Assembly: GCA_009801015.1 (NCBI GenBank)
Contig: VHZZ01000176.1
Span: 72,383-99,565 of the forward strand
DNA length: 27,183 nt
Direction: 5' to 3'
Source: Silene noctiflora
Lineage: Eukaryota; Streptophyta; Magnoliopsida; Caryophyllales; Caryophyllaceae
The position numbers and the translations under genes are program-made. Position 1 is the stretch's first letter. Every line of letters starts with the position of its first letter. Positions 19,710-27,183 of the stretch are shown piece by piece. The notes beneath the pieces were generated by a model. It ran no database searches. It was not told the DNA's origin and was given only the letters and a program-made list of their open reading frames with translations.

Positions 19710-22700
19710 TTACTCCACTTCACCCAAGTAGTCATCAATTTCGGCAGGAGTTAGAACCCTGCAATGACAAGAAATCACCACTGTTAAGCAAGAATTGGAG
19801 AATTACTATACTATTGAAAGTGGTTGACAAACACCACAATTCTTGTACAGTTTCAAAATATCTTTTTTTCAAACTCGACAGTTTCAAAATGGCAGGGTAT
19901 TTCAGAAGACAAACATATTGCTTTCATTTATCGGTAAAGATTGGAAAAAAAGACCCAAGTGATGCACATATCAGGTCAGCCTTTCAGGGAATTCCTACCA
20001 AGTAGCATAGACAAAACTATGAGAGAATACATACCTGAACTTTCTGTCAGTTCCAATAATCCCAATCTCGATATTTTTACTCGAAATTTGGCCTTCAAAA
20101 CTGCATTGATAAAAAAGATATTGAACAAATCATTAACTAAAAAAGTACTGCATCTCTGCATGCAATAATTGATTCGCTGGACCAGAGTTGATGAATGTTG
20201 GAACATAATCCCATAACCTTCATAGATGCTATTATAAGTTGTTAATATACAAAAGTGAAACTATATGACCTAGCCAAGAACACGGTTACTGGATAAAAAC
20301 ACAGAGGGGAGCAAATAGGATGTCAGTTGTTTCTTACCCTTCTTTCAGAGTCAGTATAGCAGTGTGGACAGCGTCATCCAGTTCCATGTCCTCTGTGTAT
20401 CTGTGTTCATTTACAGAATTTGTATTATTCACACCTTAAACCATATAAACTGATAGCTGATAACAAGATAAGATAGATATACCAACGAATATGATGGATG
20501 ATCATAAATCAAATACATAGATGTAAATCAATGCAAAATAAACTAAACAGAGGCAGTAACAAGAATTAAGACAAGCAAGCTACTGAAGTGATGAGAGGAA
20601 GCATTTGTTTGAATTGGCAGTCTTGCCACATAACATTTAGACACTACAAAAGTTCTCGGGCTAGAATGATGCTCAAAGCATTTGAAGGAGTTACAAAAAA
20701 TATATAAAATGCAGCATAATCCGGCAAGAAGGCAAAGCCTTACTATCTTGCCTGAAGAACAGAAAGTCCAAGAAATTCTCAAATTGGAAGTGTTAAGTGC
20801 AAATTAGACGGGATTGCTTTTGAGCAAGTGAGCAGATTGTTTCAAGTCCTTAAAGTTAGCTGAATTTAAAGATCCACTTGTCGCCTACCTTTTCTCAAGA
20901 AACGTTTTTGCGTTGGACACATTCTTGCCCATTGCTGAAGCTTTCCATGAGAAGTATGAACCAGAGGGATCCACCTGAAATAGTAACAAAAGGGTTTTAT
21001 TTATGTAAGAAGCAACTATATACTCTTAATCAAGAAAAGAGCTAAGAGTTAAGACCCTGTAAACCTAGTATAAGAGAATTCATTATTCCCGACAGAAGCT
21101 TTTTACCGTCAATTTCTCAGGCCTCTAAGATTTTTGTTCAAACTACAAGTCAACTCTAAGTTGATAGATTTTCTTGCATTCTTAGATATTTTGAACTCTT
21201 TTTAATGGCTTAAAGCAACCATAGAGATAGGTAGATTTATAAATTATAACCATCTCAAGAAGCAATTTTCAATTTATAGAAAGAGATGAGCCCACACCAT
21301 ATTGTCAGGTTAAATATCAATACTAGCGTACCTGATACAACTGAGGACCATTGTCATCAACTCCAGCAATCAAAAGAGAAACTCCAAAAGGTCTGACACC
21401 ACTATATACAAAACGAAAGAAACTCATTAGATTGTTGGAAAATATCAGCATTTGCAATCCACGGTGAACTTTCTTTCAATTCTATAAACACCACAGTCCA
21501 TAACCATTTCTTGGGAGGCATACAACACAAGGTAGAAAAGAAGGTCTACATATACACATTAAAAAACAAAAATGTTACAAAGCAGTGCAAGTTCAGTAAA
21601 GATGGAAGTCGATCAGGCGAATCTTGAATTTTTCAGTTCAATAGGTAAAATCTCAAGCTTAAAAAAATTGAATTATGGAACAACTACATTCATATTCATT
21701 ATTGGGCTTTGCTCATGTTACAGCATGGAAGTGATGAGTTGATTTAAGCTGCCTAATACCTAGACTACACAACCATAGTGATATTTGAAGTTTGAAATAG
21801 TGAAGATGGGAAGGGTGAAAGTTAACCGGAAAACTAAAGGTTTGGAGGATAAAGGTACAGTAAGAAAACCACAAACAGAAGGGTGACACTACAAGAATTG
21901 TGAGTAATTGTTTGTGGTTTGGGACAATCATGAGTTATGCATAAACTTGGATCTGAGTGCCTTAGTTAAGCGCCACTATATACTAGGAGAAAAAATGTAG
22001 GAATAGAAAGCTTGATATCAAATTGATTATAACTCGAAGGAATGCAAATAATGATGAAATTATTACGCATCAGTAGAAGGAGCAATAACTCTTGCTGAAT
22101 TTTACCCTTACCCTGATTGTGTAAACTCTTGCATGACTGCTGCAGTTTCCCGAACAAGCTGTGTAACAGGGATTTGTTCCTAAAATAGAACATTCAGATA
22201 CATTAGTGCATCACAACATACATGAGGTTAAGAAGTTCAGTACAGTATTAACCTTTTTAAAGGTAAGTTAGAGATTATAAAAGAAGTGGCTACAAGCACC
22301 ATCCCAATAGGTTAAAGCTAGACTTATTCAAGACACAGTGAAGAGAAGACAATTACAATGATAGTTTTCATATTTTAGTTGACAAATTTTTTAACAAGGT
22401 ATAAATGGAGGCATGAAGTCCTGTGCAACTACAAAAGCTAGGCAACAGGCAAAAAGCATGACAATTCAGGAGAAAATTTAGGCCTTAGGATATCATAAAC
22501 AACCCAACAAGATCACCATGAACGCAATTACGCAAATACATGGCTTACTATATGTAAAGCCACAGAAAATAAGTACCAGTAATACAGAAACAACATGACA
22601 ACAATTGGCTTTATTGACTTTACCTTGTACAATTTGAAATATTGCTCAGCTTGCTTTCTGCTCTTTCGGACTAGAACGCGAGAATCAGGACCCATGCCAC

Positions 22701-24234
22701 TGAAGATATGCAACAGAAAGAAGAAAACCCAAAAGGAAAATGAATCAAGGAGGAGAAATTAAAAATAGCAATTAAAAAAAAAGATATGTTTATCTTAGAA
22801 AATCCAGAGTCAAACATAGAACCATCAAAGACAAAAACAGATAGCACAATTCTGTACATCTTTCAGAAAGCACACTGCACAAAAACCAGTGGTAGGCGTT
22901 CAAGTATTGTTCTTAAAACTCGGGATCAGCTAATCCAAAATATGCTCAATGGCAGAGATTGCTATAAAAAGGAATTTTCTATGGATAAGCTGATTTTACA
23001 CTTGCTTAAAGAGCAACAGAAGCTTCACAGAGGGCGCTAGCGCCAATAACTGAATATACTAATATGAATTGCAGAAGACGCTAACCTGTAAACAACTCCG
23101 ATATTAGATGTCAAAAGTTGAATCTTTTGGACCTACAAAAAGCACGAAGTAATAATCAATAAGCAAGTTGGAGAAGCACATACTGATATGGGACGTAGAG
23201 TGTACCCAGTAGCAAGTAACACACGGCCTGAGTAATAGCAACTCTTACCCCAAGAGGTCAAACAAATGGCAGTTATCAAATACCTACGTGCAATGCTTTT
23301 AACATTTATATCATGCCTTTAACTATATTAAATAATAAAGGGTAAAGATAACATTTAACAAAATCACTAAAGAGATTCAGTTGTATATGAATCATAGCCA
23401 CAAAATTCAGCCACAAACTGAAATTATTCTGAACCTCACAGCTCAATTGGGACCAATTTAAAACTAACAATTTCTTTGTAACTTGTAACCTGGGATTTAT
23501 GTAAAGCTTATTATCTTTCTCTGTATGACTGATTTGAGTGTAACCTAACAATTCGAATTCAACAACAATAAAGCTTTATAGCCCAAATAAAATTAATTGC
23601 GGCCAACATGAACATAAGGAATTACCACCAAATAATCAATTCCATCACCAAATTCATTACATAGCTAAGGAAATCACCAATCACCAAAAGTATAATTTGA
23701 GGCAACAGACCAAGAAATCTCCTAAAAGAAAAGTATTCCCAACTCAATAATAGCTTATGCGGTAACACGAACAACCCAGTAATACACCATCAAAACAATG
23801 CCTTAAAGGATAAGAATTACTCACTGATGCTTCATCGACAAGGATTGAAGGCAACTTCTTCTCAGTAGCAATAACAACACCGTTAGCAGCTGCGACAACC
23901 ACACACACTAATTTAAATTTTTGAAGAAATAACTACGGATTCAAAAGCAATCTAATGAAAAAATATAAAACCAAAAATTTATAAAATTCTTAATCATAAA
24001 TTACAATGAAAGGAAAAAAAAAACCTTTAATCCCAAGAGATGTTTGACCAAAGCCAACAGCGGTTAAAGCATGTTCAATCTGCACCAATTTATCCGAAGG
24101 GATTTTTTGCAAGATAAAAAAATTAAATTAATATGAGATCAAACAAATGAAACCGTTAATTCAAAAATTTTAAAAAATACATTAGATGGGTACCTGAAAG
24201 TAGTAAGCGAGAAAGAATACTGACTGTCTCCCAT
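19710..24234 (-). CDS. PAB1: 20S proteasome subunit alpha type-2 (PAB/PSMA2 homologue), one intron lacks an acceptor AG
   Basis: Alpha-2 is a structural subunit of the outer ring of the 20S core in cytosol and nucleus. Exons in transcript order are 24234-24194, 24101-24025, 23889-23825, 23132-23086, 22699-22624, 22179-22112, 21401-21332, 20974-20889, 20400-20338, 20100-20035 and 19758-19710. They sum to 708 nt (235 aa), the length I recall for Arabidopsis PAB1. Recognisable blocks are [79 protein letters not shown] and [13 protein letters not shown]. Nine of ten introns are GT-AG. Intron 24102-24193 has no AG, so the 24101 boundary is set only by homology. Substitutions at positions I recall as conserved are D17, F31, S70, S83 and V139. 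The gene is either decaying, non-canonically spliced, or carries a sequence error. Confidence 0.88.
22700..23085. other. PAB intron 4, with a 12-bp palindrome
   Basis: The intron is GT-AG. It contains the perfect palindrome GGCGCTAGCGCC (23033-23044) and an incidental plus-strand open frame (22786-23040) with no recognisable domain. I see no element ends. Confidence 0.5.
23133..23824. other. PAB intron 3, AT-rich, no element recognised
   Basis: This 692-bp intron has canonical GT (23824) and AG (23133-23134) borders on the minus strand. No repeat or nested gene is visible. Confidence 0.5.
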
Positions 24235-24741
24235 GTCGGATTAGTGTGAAGCAATAACACAGCTGAAATGATTCAATAACAAATGGTAAACATTTTGTTT
24301 TCAGCAAGATTCTTTACGAAAGGGGAGGGGGGAGGTTACAATTTACTATCAAATTTTGGCAATTTACACGAATAACAATTTGAGCCATATTATCAAATTA
24401 GTATGCAGTATACACTACATATCAATAGCTTATAGTCCCTTTACTTTATAACTATCCCAATTTGACTATATGTCTCATTTAAGATTATAAAAAAACATTA
24501 CGACCCACTTCGTATTAATCATCATGACTTAAGATGATAGCAAAAACAGAACATTGGGCTGATTATTTTGAAATGTACGAAAAGGAATGCGTGGATAATA
24601 TAAATCAGATGAAGGGAGTATTGGTTTGTGCCGCTAAAGTGATAATTGATACTTGGAGTAAATTATCCACCTCCTGTAAATCGCAACGGTCACGACGATC
24701 ACAGAGAACGAATACTGGGTAATGCACTCTAATCAACAAAA

Positions 24742-24932
24742 TAACTTGTAAAACGGATCTTTAAATACACTGCAGCCAGCTAGTGGAAGACCTTAGTTAT
24801 ATCGAGAGGGGGACAGGGCCAATCATTTAACTCCATATACATCTCACTAAACAAATAACCTAATACTCCGTAACTTGTATAACGGATCTTTAAATACATT
24901 GCAGCCAGTGGAGGACCTTAATTATATCGAGA
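24742..24932. repeat. Direct repeat pair in the PAB leader intron
   Basis: Copy 1 (24742-24808) and copy 2 (24871-24932) share TAACTTGTA, AACGGATCTTTAAATACA, TGCAGCCAG and TTATATCGAGA, with an offset of about 129 bp. Each copy contains the left end of the hAT MITE together with its original flank. Confidence 0.85.
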
Positions 24933-25040
24933 CGAGGCCCGTCCCCTCGATCAATCGCCCGCCTTAACTCGATGGTTGAGTGTAAGTATTCAACTATTCA
25001 CACACGAGATTAAGTATTCACATCTTAAGATCCGCCACTG
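24906..25040. mobile_element. hAT-type MITE, 135 bp, in the PAB leader intron
   Basis: The left end CAGTGGAGGACC and the right end, reverse-complemented CAGTGGCGGATC, form the TIR. The flanks ATTGCAGC (24898-24905) and ATTGCAAT (25041-25048) match at six of eight bases. The ends resemble those of the MITE in SURF2 intron 1 (CAGTGGCGGAAC), so the two may be one family. Confidence 0.75.
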
Positions 25041-25291
25041 ATTGCAATTTGCAATCGAATTTAACCAGATTTAAGATTTCTAACTAAACTAATACGGAGA
25101 TTAATCGAACAAATAGCGATAAATAATTGATCGAATAATCAAAATCATGAACATAAGCAATCAGAATAAGTAGAATGCAAATCAAGTGAAAGGGGTTTGT
25201 AGTGTTACCTTGAATCGAGAACTATTAAAACCCAGAAATCCGCGCTTGCAGAGTTTGGGAATCGATTGATAGATTGAATTGGTAGCGAATG

Positions 25292-25300
25292 AAACCCTAG
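25292..25300 (+). promoter_or_regulatory. Telo box upstream of the proteasome gene
   Basis: AAACCCTAG lies about 85 nt upstream of the predicted leader-exon donor of the minus-strand gene, in its probable 5' UTR or proximal promoter. Telo boxes occur in plant growth-associated promoters. The role here is inferred. Confidence 0.4.
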
Positions 25301-25373
25301 ATTTTTGGGGATTGGTTTGGTTTGGGGGAAAGACAGAAAGTGAACTTGATGAGTAGGTTTTTCTTTTTGAAGG

Positions 25374-25760
25374 ATTAATTAAACAATTTTTTTTTTAACA
25401 ACGATTAACTTTCATAAATAAAAAGAACGTTATAATATGGTTCGATTACATACTCGCCAAACCACGATGCAAACCGTGGAGAGCTAGACCGAACCGGACT
25501 GCAAAACCCGCGGATTGGACAACCTCTTACCCCAAAATCGGAGCATTGAACGGTTAGATGGTGATTCTAACTGGATCGGACCGGACCGGACGCCTTTAGA
25601 TCCGGGTTTGGACTGGACCGGGACCTTTTTAAAGGTAACTTGAGGTTATATTTTTTTATTCGACCGGACAGGAAACCGGTCACCATAAATTTGTGGACTC
25701 GAAGACCGAACCGGATTGTCTATGATCTTCTTTATGAACACCTCTACCCTAAACTATTAG
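25374..25760. repeat. Low-complexity GGACCGG-rich segment
   Basis: Repeated CCGGACCGG, GACCGGAC and ACCGAACCGGA words cluster at 25480-25700 in otherwise AT-rich DNA. No frame or element end is evident. The composition resembles the patch at 14690-14900. Confidence 0.5.
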
Positions 25761-27108
25761 ATATCTAACTAACTAGGTTAAAATTACAAACACAAGAAAC
25801 AAAAACATAAAGACGGTTTTTCTTGAACGGTTGATGGTAATAATTCTCAAACTGGATTAGGTGAGTCTTCTTCCTTTTAGTCATCATCAATGCTCCGACA
25901 ATCTCTCTATACCCGCGCAAAATGTTAAATGGTCGATAGAAATGGACGAGCTTTCCTTCATATTAACGGTAGATCAGGCCACACGACCTCGACCAGGGGA
26001 ATGTTCTACTTTACGGTGATATTTTTTTGCTCCAACGCTCTCTGATTGCTGCAAATTTAAATTGAACCATAAACACGAGAAGAGTCCAAAGATAGGCGTT
26101 TCTTCTTATCAATCTCGAAAATAACCTCCTCTTCTTAAGCTTGTTTTTTGTTGAAGTAGATGAATGTGGCAGGTCCCGAGGTAAAGGCAGGGGATGGATT
26201 TACCGAATTGACACTAACTTAAGGTAACGACTAATGAGTACAAATTTTCTCGTTATCTTCGTTTTTTAAGCAACATTCACATATTTTATACAGTGTAATG
26301 CCAAAATTAAAATGTTCAGTGACTTTGTTTTGTGAAACTAATTAAAAATTAACTGCATCTTGAAAATGTAGCTGATAAGATTGTTGAAAATTATAAGTTC
26401 ATAAGGCAACTAAAAAGTATGTTATACTATTGTTACGACCAAAAGCCTATATTAGTGCTATAACGTCATAATAAGTTTAGTAGGGATTGACTTAATAAAT
26501 GAGAGATAGTTAGTAGTCCCCTGAGAGAACCATAAGACCAAAAAGACGTGGTTAAATCAAGGTAAATCACAGGGAAATGTGTGACGTAACACATCTCGAT
26601 ATCACTCAAATTGAACTCGAAAACGCTTGTTTCCCTTAATGTTATTACAATCCATGTTTTATCACTTTTAGTTGATCTTGTTATTTACTTTAATTTATAC
26701 TTTAGTTTAATCATCAACTTATTGTATAAACTAACTCCGACAAATTTGCGTAAAGACCTACCCATCATTGTAGATCACTCTCAAGTATCAACTTCCCTAC
26801 TATCGTAACACGATTAGACCTACAAATTTGAGTCGTTGAGTTTATGTTTGATTTAAGTAACACAATTAGACCTACATCAACAACTATGTGAAACAACCCA
26901 TATTATGACATTTATCACAAACAGGTTACGAATACCAAGGATTATAGTTAATTATGAAATGATTTCCTGAAATAATAATTGACAATCTGATGAGATTTAG
27001 GTTTACACCGCTATGAGAACAATTTATACTCAAATAATACTTATTAAGTCAAACAACGATATCACGTTTACTTATTGTGCTATAAATATGGAGAAAAAAG
27101 ATTACGCA
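25761..27108. other. Unassigned DNA at the right end of the window
   Basis: I recognise no gene. A 19-bp word, TAACACRATTAGACCTACA, occurs near 26806 and again near 26859. The open frame at 26611-26808 is hydrophobic and AT-rich, and its product is not recognised. Retrotransposon remnants are possible, but no LTR borders were found. Confidence 0.4.
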
Positions 27109-27127
27109 TCTGAGGTAGTACCTCAGA
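27109..27127. repeat. Short palindrome TCTGAGGTA-G-TACCTCAGA
   Basis: Nine-base arms are perfectly inverted around a single G. It may be the end of a palindromic MITE continuing beyond the window, but no partner is visible. Confidence 0.45.
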
Positions 27128-27183
27128 CCTTTTAATTTTTGAGCATATACACATTGTTTCTGAGCATATTAGTATTTTCAAAT

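Larger units (their letters stand above)
24263..25208 (-). other. Probable 5' UTR (leader) intron of the proteasome gene
   Basis: On the minus strand the donor CGATTCAAG|GTAACACT (exon end at 25209) and the acceptor CATTTCAG|CTGTGTTA (exon start at 24262) are both good matches. The acceptor is 28 nt upstream of the ATG. The 946-bp intron holds a duplicated hAT insertion. It is inferred from sequence only. Confidence 0.6.

Noticed and set aside
22786-23040. 84-codon plus-strand frame
   Set aside because: It lies within PAB intron 4 on the opposite strand, is low in information and has no domain.
23033-23044. Perfect palindrome GGCGCTAGCGCC
   Set aside because: It is intronic with no partner or flanking structure; one 12-bp palindrome in 27 kb is not remarkable.

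Overview
The window is nuclear DNA from a flowering plant, most likely a dicot. The evidence is AT-rich intergenic DNA, many short GT-AG introns, three recognisable plant housekeeping-type genes, and dense miniature transposons (Stowaway, hAT and Mutator-like). The repeat style reminds me of Caryophyllales (for example Caryophyllaceae), but that is a guess from memory. There are no bacterial operons, CRISPR arrays or phage genes. One undetermined base (n) lies at 11122.

Layout. Positions 1-1274 hold a palindromic repeat end, short direct repeats and otherwise unassigned DNA. Positions 1275-6571 (minus) carry a complete 14-exon fimbrin gene, closest by my recollection to Arabidopsis FIM5. It encodes 689 aa, has no disruption, and has a probable leader intron and TATA box up to about 7250. 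Positions 7260-15000 are a 7.7 kb transposon-rich spacer. It contains a Mutator-like MITE with a perfect 9-bp target duplication, two degenerate MITEs of a GACGGA-terminal family, a tRNA-derived SINE, a Stowaway MITE, a 1.29 kb solo LTR, a 763-bp hAT element with a perfect 8-bp duplication and an internal tRNA-like Pol III promoter, and a poly(A)-tailed retroposed segment. Positions 15045-18421 (plus) carry a complete 5-exon SURF2 gene (252 aa) with a hAT MITE and a Stowaway MITE in intron 1. Positions 18422-19709 are a convergent spacer with a Helitron-like end. Positions 19710-24234 (minus) carry the 11-exon gene for proteasome subunit alpha type-2 (PAB, 235 aa), plus a leader intron up to 25209 that holds a duplicated hAT insertion. 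Positions 25300-27183 are unassigned, with GGACCGG-rich and palindromic patches.

The three genes act in unrelated processes: actin bundling, nucleolar ribosome biogenesis and protein degradation. Nothing suggests they work as a unit.

The most notable observation is in the proteasome gene. Every exon is in frame and joins at GT-AG borders except the first coding intron (24102-24193), which contains no AG dinucleotide, so no canonical acceptor exists. The same gene has several substitutions at positions I recall as conserved, including the glycine of the alpha-subunit signature. This copy may be decaying, may use a non-canonical acceptor, or may contain a sequence error. I found no convincing undescribed multi-gene system.
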